A stretch of 64,000 nt of DNA from the NCBI RefSeq assembly GCF_012926525.1, contig NZ_JABBNI010000025.1, positions 248,001 to 312,000 of the forward strand. Reading direction: 5' to 3'. This DNA is from Clostridium muellerianum. Its GTDB lineage: Bacteria > Bacillota > Clostridia > Clostridiales > Clostridiaceae. The notes beneath the pieces are model-generated. The model saw only the letters and a list, made by a program, of their open reading frames with translations. It ran no database searches and had not been told where the DNA came from. The stretch's first letter is position 1. Each line of letters opens with the position of its first letter. Shown here one piece after another: positions 1 to 8,948 of this stretch. The translations under genes and the position numbers were made by a program.

Positions 1-252
1 TAATTGTTTTTCATATCACTTAATTAGTAAAAATAATAAAGATAAGTAGCTTAAACTTTGCACTATCTTTTTATTAAGAAAGAGGTTTACTATGATAAAT
101 AATTATTTTAGTAGTACATATATATACTAATTTTATGATATAAGTTAAAACATAAAATAGCGTGGATTTCTTACGTTTAAATATTATAGCAATTACAATA
201 AACATAAATTACTGCATTAGATCTTACTGAAACATATTAGGGAGAATATAAA
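1..252. other. AT-rich leader of the first MFS gene
   Basis: No open frame, RNA or repeat is recognisable here. The only functional site seen is the AGGGAG ribosome-binding site at 239-244, eight bases before the ATG at 253. No convincing -35/-10 pair was found. Confidence 0.4.
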
Positions 253-1497
253 ATGATACATATACCTAAAATAAGAGAAAATTGGCATTTTAAAGTTTTA
301 ATAATATTATTAAGCAAAGGATTATCTTCATTAGGAGATTATATATATTTAATATGCATTAATATATATATTTTGAAAAATACTAATTCTCCAATTCTAG
401 TATCAAGTATATGGGTAATTCCGTATGCTGCATCAATATTAACAAAATTTTGGTCTGGAAGTGTACTAGATAAATCTAATAAAAAAATATTTATGATATT
501 AATTAATGTATTTAGTGGTATATTATTAATTTTCATGGTATATGTAAAAAATTTAGCAATTATTTATTTGTTAATATTTTTTCTAAACATAGGAAGTTCA
601 ATATATAATTCTGCATCATTTCCTTATTTCACAGAAAGTATTCCACCAAATAAACGAACAAGGCTTAATTCTATTCAGGGAATGTTGAATTGTGGATCAG
701 CTGTAATAGGACCTGCTGCTGCTGGAATAATTCTCAAGTTTTCAACTGTATCCACAGCAATTATAGTAAACTCTATGTCATTTTTTGCAGCTGCAATACT
801 TTTAAGCTTAATGCCGACATACAAAATAAAAAACAATAATCTAGCAAATAAGTCACCGAATATAGCAAAATCTTTAGCAGCAGACTGGAAAAACACTTAT
901 GATTTTATGATATATAAAAATTCTAAATTTGCTATACTTAATTTCTTATATATAATTATAATCGTTATAAGTGCATCACTTGATTCCCAGGAGGTTGTTT
1001 TTGCCACAAAAATTCTAAAATTAAATTCTTCAGAATACAGCATATTATTTGCCATGGCAGGGGCAGGTTATGTGTTAGGATGTAGTTTACTTACCATTCT
1101 TGGCAATAAAATATCAAATAAAAACCTTTTAAAATTTGGTAGTATTTTTAGCGCCCTTGGATTTATTATGTATTCATTTTCCAACTCTCTTATTATCGCA
1201 GGCACAGGTTTTCTTATGGTAGGATTTTTTCAATCTCTATGTAGTACAGGTTATACGACATCTTTGCAAGAAAACATTCCAATTTCAATATTGAGTAGGA
1301 TAACCAGCAGCATTTCATTTTTTCAAAGCATACTAACAATTATTTTTATGTTTTTAATTGGAGTTCTGTCAACTTATATTGGTATAAGACACGTAATCAT
1401 ATCTAGTTCAATTTTAATTTTTATACTTTCAATTGTAATGTCTCACATAATAAATATTAACAATATAAATACACTGGAAAATAATATAAAAACTTAA
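253..1497 (+). CDS. MFS family transporter
   Basis: A 414-residue, strongly hydrophobic protein with about twelve predicted membrane segments, the usual size for a major facilitator superfamily exporter. A short charged loop near residues 70-78 (VLDKSNKK) sits where MFS motif A is expected between helices 2 and 3, but it is degenerate. The ATG at 253 has AGGGAG eight bases upstream. The gene is monocistronic, with a terminator directly after it. The substrate cannot be read from the sequence; export of a drug, peptide or siderophore is possible. It shares only the fold with the next gene, not obvious sequence, so the pair is probably not a recent duplication. Confidence 0.75.
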   Translation: MIHIPKIRENWHFKVLIILLSKGLSSLGDYIYLICINIYILKNTNSPILVSSIWVIPYAASILTKFWSGSVLDKSNKKIFMILINVFSGILLIFMVYVKNLAIIYLLIFFLNIGSSIYNSASFPYFTESIPPNKRTRLNSIQGMLNCGSAVIGPAAAGIILKFSTVSTAIIVNSMSFFAAAILLSLMPTYKIKNNNLANKSPNIAKSLAADWKNTYDFMIYKNSKFAILNFLYIIIIVISASLDSQEVVFATKILKLNSSEYSILFAMAGAGYVLGCSLLTILGNKISNKNLLKFGSIFSALGFIMYSFSNSLIIAGTGFLMVGFFQSLCSTGYTTSLQENIPISILSRITSSISFFQSILTIIFMFLIGVLSTYIGIRHVIISSSILIFILSIVMSHIININNINTLENNIKT

Positions 1498-1523
1498 ATT
1501 ATGCAGTGATATGTATACCAAAC

Positions 1524-1565
1524 GTTATGAAATGCGTGATTAATACCCTAATTTCATAACTTTTT
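1524..1565 (+). terminator. Rho-independent terminator after MFS gene
   Basis: The inverted repeat GTTATGAAAT...ATTTCATAAC is followed by TTTTT at 1561-1565, just downstream of the first transporter gene. Confidence 0.7.
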
Positions 1566-1707
1566 GCCACTTTCCTTAATAAATCTCTTTATTTATAATG
1601 TTAAATGAAGATTCGATTGTAATTATCAACTTTTAATATATAATCTTTATTTTTATATTTCTTAAAGTTATAATTAAAATATTAATTGCGAAAGAAGGAC
1701 GACACCA

Positions 1708-2928
1708 TTGAAAACTTGGAAAAGAAATCTAATTGTATGTTGGTTTGGAACATTTGTAACCGCTTTAGGTCTAAGCCAAATAGCACCAATAATGCCACTT
1801 TATATTAAGCAGCTTGGTGTTCATAATATATCTACTATTGAACAAATATCTGGATTAGCTTTTGGAATTACCTTTATAGTTTTAGCAATATTTTCACCAA
1901 TTTGGGGATATGCCGCTGATAAGGTGGGTAGAAAACCTATGCTTTTACGTGCAAGTATTGGAATGTGTATTGTAATTTCAACTATGGGACTTGCACAAAA
2001 TGTATATCAACTTATTGGTCTAAGAATGCTTCAAGGAGTTGTAGCAGGTTACAGCACTGCTTGTATGACATTAATTGCAACTCAAACTGAAAAGGAACAT
2101 TCTGGCTGGGCATTAGGTACATTGTCCACAGCTTCTATTTCCGGTTCACTACTTGGGCCGCTTATTGGAGGATATCTTGATGAATTTTTAGGGCTGCAAT
2201 TTACTTTTTTCTTTACTGGTGTTCTTATGTTAATTGCTTTTATTCTAACTTTACTATTTGTAAAAGAAGACTTTGTAAAATCTAATAAAAAAGTACTCAG
2301 TACAAAAGAGTTTTGGAAAGAATTACCCGATTGTCACTTAATTATTGTTTTATTTGCTACTTCTTTTATTTTGCAGCTTGCGTTTTTTTCCATAGAACCT
2401 ATAATGACAGTATATATATCTCAGTTATCTAGAAACTCATCCCATGTTGCCTTAATTTCTGGAATGGCATTTTCTGCTTCTGGTCTTGCCAGCATTATTG
2501 CAGCTCCAAGACTTGGAAAACTATCAGATAAAATTGGACCTCAAAAGGTTATGTTTGCATCACTTATTATAGCTGGCTTAATATTTATACCTCAAGCTTT
2601 TGTAAAAAACTCCTGGCAGTTAATAATATTAAGGTTTTCATTAGGTTTTGTAACAGCAGGACTAGCGCCATCAATTAATACACTTGTAAAAAAAATAACA
2701 CCTGAAGCCCTTACTGGAAGAATGTTTGGCTTTAATATGAGCGCATTTTATTTAGGTACCTTTTCTGGTTCTTTACTTGGTGGACAGCTAGCTTCACACT
2801 TTGGTATAAAGTATGTATTTTTTATTACCAGCACATTACTTCTTTTAAATGCTTTACTGGTTTATGAAAAAATATGTAAAAAATTAAATTCAAAAACTAC
2901 TACTTTATTAAAAGGACATATGGTTTAA
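1708..2928 (+). CDS. MFS drug-exporter-like transporter (DHA1 type)
   Basis: A 406-residue, 12-helix MFS protein. MFS motif A is well conserved at residues 67-78 (GYAADKVGRKPM), and a second copy of the pattern (GKLSDKIG) occurs in the C-terminal half, as expected from the internal duplication of the fold. The N-terminal half also carries a motif-C-like glycine-rich helix (SISGSLLGPLIGG), typical of proton-driven drug antiporters of the 12-TM DHA1 family. The start is TTG at 1708, supported by AAGAAGGA eight bases upstream; no ATG is better placed. It is followed by a strong bidirectional terminator. The substrate is unknown. Confidence 0.8.
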   Translation: MKTWKRNLIVCWFGTFVTALGLSQIAPIMPLYIKQLGVHNISTIEQISGLAFGITFIVLAIFSPIWGYAADKVGRKPMLLRASIGMCIVISTMGLAQNVYQLIGLRMLQGVVAGYSTACMTLIATQTEKEHSGWALGTLSTASISGSLLGPLIGGYLDEFLGLQFTFFFTGVLMLIAFILTLLFVKEDFVKSNKKVLSTKEFWKELPDCHLIIVLFATSFILQLAFFSIEPIMTVYISQLSRNSSHVALISGMAFSASGLASIIAAPRLGKLSDKIGPQKVMFASLIIAGLIFIPQAFVKNSWQLIILRFSLGFVTAGLAPSINTLVKKITPEALTGRMFGFNMSAFYLGTFSGSLLGGQLASHFGIKYVFFITSTLLLLNALLVYEKICKKLNSKTTTLLKGHMV

Positions 2929-2973
2929 AAAGCAGTTTTAATTTTTTAAATAACCACTGATCTATGCAAAAAT

Positions 2974-3017
2974 AAAAGCTATGAAATAAAGGTGCTGCAC
3001 CTATTTTCATAGCTTTT
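2974..3017. terminator. Bidirectional terminator
   Basis: The long stem AAAAGCTATGAAA.../...TTTCATAGCTTTTT is flanked by A-runs and T-runs. It can terminate both the plus-strand transporter and the minus-strand pmbA/tldD operon that converge here. Confidence 0.85.
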
Positions 3018-3076
3018 TAAATTGAAAATTACATTCAAATTAAATAAAATTTTCTACATTAAATTTTCAAAGCAAG

Positions 3077-4375
3077 CTATTTTCCAGCAATAAATACATC
3101 AAACATTTCTAAAGCCTTTGGTCCTTGAAATTCATTATCCTTTTCAATTTCCTTTGAAAAATACATACTATTATGGAATTCTTTTATATTACCAGATACA
3201 GAACCTCCAGTTATAGGAATAGTTTTTATGCCATCAAAATACCATCCCAATCTTATTTCTCCTCCAAAATCACCTGTAAGTTCATCAATTTGAAAATCAG
3301 AAAACTCAGCAAGCTCTATATGAGGTTCTTTTTTCATGTCTTCGTAAGCTTTACTTCCACCATCTACTATGAAATTATGAATAGTCCCCGTAGGTTCTAC
3401 TCCTAAATAGAAACTATTTCTAAAATCTCCATGATACTTTTTAAGTACCCCTTTATCAAATATTTTAACTTTTGATAAAGGCAGACCATCCTCATCAAAA
3501 GGTGCAGAAAAAGATGAATTTTCTAAAGTAGGATCTAAAGTTATATTTAATAAATCTCCTTTTGCATCATTTCCTTGTATATTTTCATCTAATTTAGCCT
3601 TTGACATATTGTTATAAACTGCTTCTACACTTGCCTGATAAACATAATATGAAAGTAGTTCTTTAACAGCTGCCCCTGTAAATATAACTTTATGTTTTCC
3701 TGACTTCGGCATGTCCTTTGCTAGCGCTCTTTGTTCTGAAGCAAATAACATTTCATTTACAGAGTTTACAATCTGCTTTTCATCAAAATCTGAAAAGTCC
3801 ATGGATTTATATAACTCTATTTCCTCTTCTTCTCTCCAGTTAGTTACAAATTCAATATTTCCTTTATAATTTTCAAAATTAACATCTAATCCCTTTGAAT
3901 TTACAACTCTTTTATATACCTTTTCTAAGAAGAATTCAGCAGAATTTATATTCCCCTTTTCCTTATTATCAGCTTCATAAAGCTTTTGTGCTAATTTCTC
4001 CATCCAATAGGAAAAAGACTTATCTTTAAACTTACTTTCCTTAATTTTTTCAACTTCTTTTGTGAATTTTTGGGGAATTTCATAATACTGACTTTTAGCA
4101 AAGTTAGCAGCAAAAGCCGCATCTTCTATAGCTTTTTTAATTTCTTTATCACTCATAGTAGGATGAATACTTACCATAGAAGAACCTTTATATTTTTCAT
4201 TATTTTCTTCAAAATCTTTATAAACTATAACATTGAAATTATGAACATCTTTGCTTCTATTCATATCTAAGTTCTTTTTTATAAAAAATAACTCTTCTGA
4301 ATTTACTTTTGTTTCAGTTATCTTATATTCATTAATATTAGAGGCTTTTAATATATTTTTTATTCTATTTATCAT
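3077..4375 (-). CDS. pmbA: PmbA/TldE-like metalloprotease partner
   Basis: A 432-residue member of the TldD/PmbA family. In characterised bacteria TldD and TldE (PmbA) form a heterodimeric peptidase that degrades or trims small peptides such as microcins and the CcdA antitoxin. TldE subunits lack the zinc-binding HExxxH of TldD, and no such motif is visible here. The C-terminal half has the glycine-rich stretch (ITGGSVSGNIKEF) typical of the family. It follows tldD with one base between the tldD stop and this ATG, so the two are translationally coupled. The peptide substrate in this organism is unknown. Confidence 0.85.
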   Translation of the reverse strand: MINRIKNILKASNINEYKITETKVNSEELFFIKKNLDMNRSKDVHNFNVIVYKDFEENNEKYKGSSMVSIHPTMSDKEIKKAIEDAAFAANFAKSQYYEIPQKFTKEVEKIKESKFKDKSFSYWMEKLAQKLYEADNKEKGNINSAEFFLEKVYKRVVNSKGLDVNFENYKGNIEFVTNWREEEEIELYKSMDFSDFDEKQIVNSVNEMLFASEQRALAKDMPKSGKHKVIFTGAAVKELLSYYVYQASVEAVYNNMSKAKLDENIQGNDAKGDLLNITLDPTLENSSFSAPFDEDGLPLSKVKIFDKGVLKKYHGDFRNSFYLGVEPTGTIHNFIVDGGSKAYEDMKKEPHIELAEFSDFQIDELTGDFGGEIRLGWYFDGIKTIPITGGSVSGNIKEFHNSMYFSKEIEKDNEFQGPKALEMFDVFIAGK

Positions 4376-4376
4376 T

Positions 4377-5804
4377 TTATCCTAACCTCACTTTCGCTTT
4401 AATATATGGACCTCCACAGGATACTTTTACATATTCCTTATGTCCTTTACCACACGCACCTGAACCACAAAGTTCTACTTTACCTGAAACCATAGATATA
4501 GATTTTAAAAGATCAGGTACATAACCTGTTAAAACTACTGGTGATACAATGTTTCCTGTAAGCTTTCCGTTTTTTATTTCAAGGCCATAATTTACCATGC
4601 ATTGTATTCCCCAATTCTTAGGATCCTCCATTCCACTGGTTGGAGCATCTAATAAATATCCAAACTCTATTGAAGCTATCATATCTTCTAGTTTATCAGT
4701 CCCAGCTGAAAAATAAGTATTGGTCATTCTTGAATATGCCTTTCTTTCAAAAGACTCTCTTTTACCATTTCCTGTTGGCTTAGTTCCTAGCTTTAAAGCT
4801 GAAAGCGTATCCGAAATTCCTTTTTTAAGTATTCCTTTATCTATAACAATAGTATCTGTACCTAACACTCCTTCATCATCAAACAAATATGATGAAACAT
4901 CAGAAGCTGATGCAGCTCCATCATGCATAGTTACTAATTTAGATGCTACTGCCTTATCCATATACTGCACTGCTTTAGCTCTATTTTTTACGAACATATC
5001 CATTTCAACTCCATGACCAAAAGCCTCATGTGCAATTATTCCTGAAACATCCGGAGAACATATACAATCATACTCCCCAGGAGTAACTGGGCTCGAATTA
5101 AGAAGTTTTATAGAAATATCTACAGTTTCATCTACCTTTTCTGACATTTCATCTAAAAGTTCAGAAGCTTTAAGTCCAGAAAGAGGACTATATGAATATT
5201 TAGTCTTATTGTCCTGTCTTACAATGCTAAATATTGCTCCTTCACTCCATATATAGCTTTGAGCTAAATCTTTATTATTGGAAAGAAAAATTTTCGATAC
5301 ATGAGCTCGTTGATAACGCACTCTTACATCTATTAAAAGCTTACTTAAAGTAAAAGCCTTATCCTTTATAGCTGTCATTTTTTCTATTATTTCTTTATCA
5401 CTAGTTTCCTCTGGAAGTATTTTAACTTCTCCTACAAAGCTTTTTTGAATTTTTTCTTCATTTATCAAGTCATATGAATTTATATTTACTTTGTTTTTTA
5501 ATACCTCAATTTGGGATTTTACTTTTCTTCTTATTTCTTCTGCTGTATTATCAATATTATTTTCACTTATCTCATTAAAAGAAAACTCTGAATAGTTAAT
5601 TCCATTATGGACTTTTACTACAAAACCTCTTTCACTCCAAAATGAATCCTTAATGGAAATACCTGTTTTTTGAACTACATATAACTTTCCACAAACATCA
5701 GTACCTAAAACTGAAACACATTTAAAATCTTTAGAAAGATTTTCTATAAGCTTCTTTATACTTGGCTTTGTGTTATTTAAAAAATCCGACATCTTAACCT
5801 TCAT
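4377..5804 (-). CDS. tldD: TldD metalloprotease
   Basis: A 475-residue TldD protein. The catalytic zinc motif HEAFGH is visible at about residues 259-264. The C-terminal Cys-Gly-rich segment (CGSGACGKGH) holds the likely third ligand, so the subunit looks active. The family partner PmbA/TldE follows immediately. The ATG at 5804 has GGAGG eight bases upstream. The length matches the family (about 460-480 residues). The pair is cytoplasmic; no signal peptide is seen. Confidence 0.9.
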   Translation of the reverse strand: MKVKMSDFLNNTKPSIKKLIENLSKDFKCVSVLGTDVCGKLYVVQKTGISIKDSFWSERGFVVKVHNGINYSEFSFNEISENNIDNTAEEIRRKVKSQIEVLKNKVNINSYDLINEEKIQKSFVGEVKILPEETSDKEIIEKMTAIKDKAFTLSKLLIDVRVRYQRAHVSKIFLSNNKDLAQSYIWSEGAIFSIVRQDNKTKYSYSPLSGLKASELLDEMSEKVDETVDISIKLLNSSPVTPGEYDCICSPDVSGIIAHEAFGHGVEMDMFVKNRAKAVQYMDKAVASKLVTMHDGAASASDVSSYLFDDEGVLGTDTIVIDKGILKKGISDTLSALKLGTKPTGNGKRESFERKAYSRMTNTYFSAGTDKLEDMIASIEFGYLLDAPTSGMEDPKNWGIQCMVNYGLEIKNGKLTGNIVSPVVLTGYVPDLLKSISMVSGKVELCGSGACGKGHKEYVKVSCGGPYIKAKVRLG

Positions 5805-6126
5805 GCAAAAAACCTCCTTTATTTTGGCTTACAAATTACAGCTTGTACCTACTTTAAACAACATTTAATTTTTAATCAATTTAGCCTTATTTCTAAATAC
5901 CAATAATTTAATTAAAAATTGATTTATATACTAATTTAAACTGCAATTTTTCCACATTCTATATTTTACCATTATCAGTAACAAAAATATAGCACTACCT
6001 GTTTAAAATAACAAATAGTGCCTTTTATAAAGTAATTCTTAGACTCAAAATATTGCGGATAGTATCCATAAAATAAAGTCATTTATATTTTAAATAAAGT
6101 TTAGAAACCTTTTTATATAACTTTAG
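5805..6126. other. Intergenic spacer between yqeB and tldD
   Basis: AT-rich spacer with no gene. It contains the terminator of the hydroxylase operon at 5992-6021. The remainder, which must hold the tldD promoter on the minus strand, shows no consensus -35/-10 pair. Confidence 0.5.
5992..6021 (-). terminator. Terminator of the molybdenum hydroxylase operon
   Basis: A 12-bp stem (GCACTATTTGTT on the minus strand pairing through two G-U pairs, six-base loop) is followed on the minus strand by TATATTTTTG. It lies about 100 bases past the yqeB stop. Confidence 0.65.
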
Positions 6127-6945
6127 TTATTTCTCTAAACTTTTTGTTCCAACTGTTTTCAAATGTAATACCGCTTCTAGCACCGCTCCTCCAATATTTC
6201 TAGCTTTATCAGAAATTGTATAACAATTTTGTTTCTCTTCAATTCTTGGATCAATGTCTGCTATTTTAAGTCCCTTAAAAATTCCACTTCCATTTTTTAT
6301 AATTCCTCTTAATACCCCATCAATACCAGCTTTAACCTCTGTTTCACCTACATAAGCTATAACTTCTCCAGCCTTAACTATATCTGAAATTTCTTTTACA
6401 TTACTTATAATACCAGAAGCTGGACTATGTATTACTCTTTCCCCTGAGTAACCAGCTATTTCCCCAGGAAGGCCTGTATTTTCTATAGCTGAACCACTAA
6501 ATATTAATCTTCCTAAATTATGTCCTCTCATAGTTTCTACAACTACATTTACATCTTTTCCTGCTTCAAATCCAGGCCCAACACCTATAGTCATAGGTGC
6601 CATATTCATATTTGTACCTAAATTTTTCTTAGCTAGTATTGCATCTATAACAACTTTAGGCTTCAGTAACTCTATATATTTACCTTTGGAATCTATAACA
6701 ATTGGCACAATATTATCTGACCATGCCTTTTTTATTTCACATATATTTGTTACAAGTATAGCTTTTATATCTTCTACTATTGCACATCCATTAAATACAG
6801 CTTCGCAAAAGCTGACTTTTCTTCTAATAGCAGTAGGCTTTTCTATCTCAAGTACTAAAACTTTGAATCCACTTCTATACAGTTTTTGTATTATTCCAGA
6901 GGAAACATCCCCTCCTCCTCTTATTATAATAATTTCTTCATCCAT
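6127..6945 (-). CDS. yqeB: YqeB/EF2563-type selenium-dependent hydroxylase accessory protein
   Basis: A 272-residue protein of the EF2563/YqeB family, found beside selenium-dependent molybdenum hydroxylases. The N-terminus begins with a Rossmann-like strand and glycine motif (IIIRGGGDVSSGI, residues 5-17). A later part (residues ~175-230, IHSPASGI...VGETEVKAGIDG) resembles a barrel-sandwich/lipoyl-like hybrid fold. The family is thought to help make or insert the labile selenium of the cofactor; the exact reaction is not established. It is last in the operon, 11 bases after mocA. Its presence with YqeC and MocA argues that the neighbouring hydroxylase is the selenium-dependent type. Confidence 0.8.
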   Translation of the reverse strand: MDEEIIIIRGGGDVSSGIIQKLYRSGFKVLVLEIEKPTAIRRKVSFCEAVFNGCAIVEDIKAILVTNICEIKKAWSDNIVPIVIDSKGKYIELLKPKVVIDAILAKKNLGTNMNMAPMTIGVGPGFEAGKDVNVVVETMRGHNLGRLIFSGSAIENTGLPGEIAGYSGERVIHSPASGIISNVKEISDIVKAGEVIAYVGETEVKAGIDGVLRGIIKNGSGIFKGLKIADIDPRIEEKQNCYTISDKARNIGGAVLEAVLHLKTVGTKSLEK

Positions 6946-6956
6946 TTAATCATCCT

Positions 6957-7529
6957 CTAATCATTTGTAATTTTCTCATAATCCTGCCAGGTATCTATAT
7001 CAAACAAAGCACATTCATTTTTAATATCTACAGTTATTATATCATTAATATGATTATTAACAACACTTTTCCCACCTGTATCACCTTGAAGTAATTTGAG
7101 TTCATTTACAAATCTTTTAGGAAATATTACAGGATTACCTTTCTTATTTTTATGTACAGGAAGAACTATACAATTATTATTATTTTCAAAAGTGTTTATT
7201 AAAAGTTCTATAGTTTCCACATCAAGTAAAGGTTGATCAGCTGTAAAAAACATATATCCATCGGCTTCTTTTGAAGCATCTATTCCTATTTTTATAGACT
7301 CACTTTGTCCTTCAAATGCATTATTATTTTTTATAACCTTAATTCCTTTTTTTACTCCTATTTTTAATACTTCTTCATCCTTAGCCACAAGCACTTTACT
7401 TAAAAAATCACATTCCATTACCTTTTCTATAATATATTCAACCACAGCCTTATTTTTATAAGGTAGTAAGAGCTTGTTTTTTCCCATTCTTCTTCCAAAA
7501 CCAGAAGCCATAATAATAGCACTAATCAT
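6957..7529 (-). CDS. mocA: MocA-like molybdenum cofactor nucleotidyltransferase
   Basis: A MobA/MocA family NTP transferase of about 190 residues. The N-terminus carries the nucleotide-binding signature ASGFGRRMGKNKLLLPY, and a central TADQPL acidic motif is the likely metal/nucleotide site. MocA proteins transfer CMP to molybdopterin to form the cytosine dinucleotide cofactor used by xanthine-dehydrogenase-type hydroxylases. That fits the operon. The preferred start is ATG at 7529, with AGGGTG seven bases upstream. A GTG at 7538 in the same frame is too close to that site. The 3' end is separated from yqeB by 11 bases. Confidence 0.82.
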   Translation of the reverse strand: MISAIIMASGFGRRMGKNKLLLPYKNKAVVEYIIEKVMECDFLSKVLVAKDEEVLKIGVKKGIKVIKNNNAFEGQSESIKIGIDASKEADGYMFFTADQPLLDVETIELLINTFENNNNCIVLPVHKNKKGNPVIFPKRFVNELKLLQGDTGGKSVVNNHINDIITVDIKNECALFDIDTWQDYEKITND

Positions 7530-7593
7530 TTTTCTCACCCTTAAACATCATATTGATTTATATAAATAATAGTATACATACACACTGCAGTAA

Positions 7594-7844
7594 GAAGAAA
7601 CGTTAAGCTGTATGAAGGCTGATATATGTCGTGCAGGAATATTCGAGCGAATTTTAGAAGTTCTTTGCTTGAAATATTGAAAAATAGCGTAATTTTTGCC
7701 AGGAAGGCAAAAGCTCCGAAAGTGACAGGACGTCACATTTGAGGAGGTAGCTATTTTTTAATAGATCAAGCATTAGAACTTCTTAAATGAAGCGAGTGTT
7801 CCTGCACAACATATATCAGCCGTAATACAGCTTAACGTTTCTTC
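7594..7844. repeat. 251-bp palindromic element between yqeC and mocA
   Basis: Arms of about 95 bp (7594-7688 and 7750-7844) are near-perfect inverted repeats; weaker complementarity continues to about 7565 and 7880. The 61-base centre holds two further hairpins: TTTGCC-AGGAA-GGCAAA at 7695-7711 and GTGAC-AGGAC-GTCAC at 7722-7736. The element fills the whole space between the two genes. It encodes no credible protein. It may be a non-autonomous palindromic mobile element (MITE-like) or a structured RNA. Confidence 0.75.
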
Positions 7845-7886
7845 GGTTACTCGCAATTGTGTCGGATTACGCTTACTATATGAAAA

Positions 7887-8621
7887 TTAAATTATTAACT
7901 GGTATTGTTTATTTTTTAAGCTTCCAATTAAAATTCTATCTATATAGTTATTGTTGTTTTCTAAAATATTATTTACCAATTTTTTTGCTATAATAAATTC
8001 AGCCTCTGAATCAACTTTGTTTATAAATAAAACTTTTTCCCCTTCAGCATCTTTAAATAAACCTTTATGATGAAATACCAATGATGTTAAACATTCTATA
8101 TTTATTAATTCATTATCCTTAAAACTAGTTATCCTTTTAAATTCATCTAGTCTATGGACATTTTCAGAATTTATTTTTTTACCTAAAACTTCTATACTTA
8201 GAATACCTATAGTTTTACAAGTCTTTTTGCTTATAACAGGTTCATTATCCTTCCATCCTTTAATAGGCTTCCTTTTAGATCCATCTGCTTCTATTAAAAC
8301 ATAGTTAAAATAAGGCAATTGAGTTTCTATAAGCTCAGTACTCAATCCAACTATTTTTTGTTCTTCATTTAGAGAACTGCCATATAAGTATATACCATTA
8401 TCCTTTTTATAATTATACTTATTTAAATTATTCTTATCTATAATAGCAAAATCATAATATTTTTTGTGCGGCATGTAAATCTTTGTAGTGGTAGTTACAA
8501 GTACCTTATTTTCATATCTTAGCTCTTCTGCTAAAGAATACATAAATGTGGTTTTTCCACCAGCACCTACAATTGATATTACATCTCCTGTTTTTAGATT
8601 TAATAAATCCTTTACATTCAT
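7887..8621 (-). CDS. yqeC: YqeC-type hydroxylase accessory protein
   Basis: A 244-residue protein of the putative selenium-dependent hydroxylase accessory protein YqeC family. A P-loop-like motif GAGGKTT lies at residues 19-25, followed by TTTTKI, suggesting ATP or GTP binding. A second conserved stretch, IEADGSKRKPIKGW, is characteristic of this family. YqeC is found almost only beside selenium-dependent molybdenum hydroxylases, and its biochemical role is not established. The ATG at 8621 has AGAGGTG six bases upstream. It lies between two palindromic spacers, so its mRNA is probably flanked by strong hairpins. Confidence 0.8.
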   Translation of the reverse strand: MNVKDLLNLKTGDVISIVGAGGKTTFMYSLAEELRYENKVLVTTTTKIYMPHKKYYDFAIIDKNNLNKYNYKKDNGIYLYGSSLNEEQKIVGLSTELIETQLPYFNYVLIEADGSKRKPIKGWKDNEPVISKKTCKTIGILSIEVLGKKINSENVHRLDEFKRITSFKDNELINIECLTSLVFHHKGLFKDAEGEKVLFINKVDSEAEFIIAKKLVNNILENNNNYIDRILIGSLKNKQYQLII

Positions 8622-8639
8622 AAAACACCTCTATAAATA

Positions 8640-8770
8640 GTTAAGAATTAATAGTAAAAAGTAAATAGTTATTGGATTTTTTACGTTTTACATTTTTGCC
8701 AAAAGCCTTTTGATTAAACCTTTTATTTGTTAAACCTAACTTCAATAACTATTCACTGTTAATTCTCAAC
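8640..8770. repeat. Inverted repeat upstream of yqeC
   Basis: GTTAAGAATTAATAGT...AATAGTTATTG at 8640-8674 is the inverse of CAATAACTATTCACTGTTAATTCTCAAC ending at 8770, with a small insertion in the left arm. The loop is AT-rich. It is a palindromic intergenic element, distinct in sequence from the element next to it. No coding capacity. Confidence 0.6.
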
Positions 8771-8790
8771 TGTTAACTAAAAATAACTTT

Positions 8791-8948
8791 AGGCATCTTT
8801 AAAACACAAGAAGTCCAATATGCAAGATATATTTTTGGTAAAACAAGGAAGCAGGTTCCTCAGAAGCTTAAGCTATCTAAGGGCTCTGTCGACGCAGTAT
8901 TACAAAAACAAACTAGCATATGGACTTGTTATTTTTTTGAAGATTCCT
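8791..8948. repeat. 158-bp palindromic repeat, copy A
   Basis: Terminal inverted arms begin AGGCATCTT and end AAGATTCCT. The centre (8850-8900) contains CAGGTTCC and GGGCTCTGTCGACGCAGTAT, which match a second copy at 39064-39222 position for position. Outer arms pair over about 45 bases. The right end touches the stop codon of the hydroxylase large subunit. Likely a non-autonomous repeat or structured RNA element; family not recognised. Confidence 0.7.

Noticed and set aside
7548-7736. A 62-codon frame inside the 251-bp palindrome
   Set aside because: It lies in the inverted-repeat arm and has no protein resemblance; ribosome-like GGAGG nearby is part of the palindrome centre.
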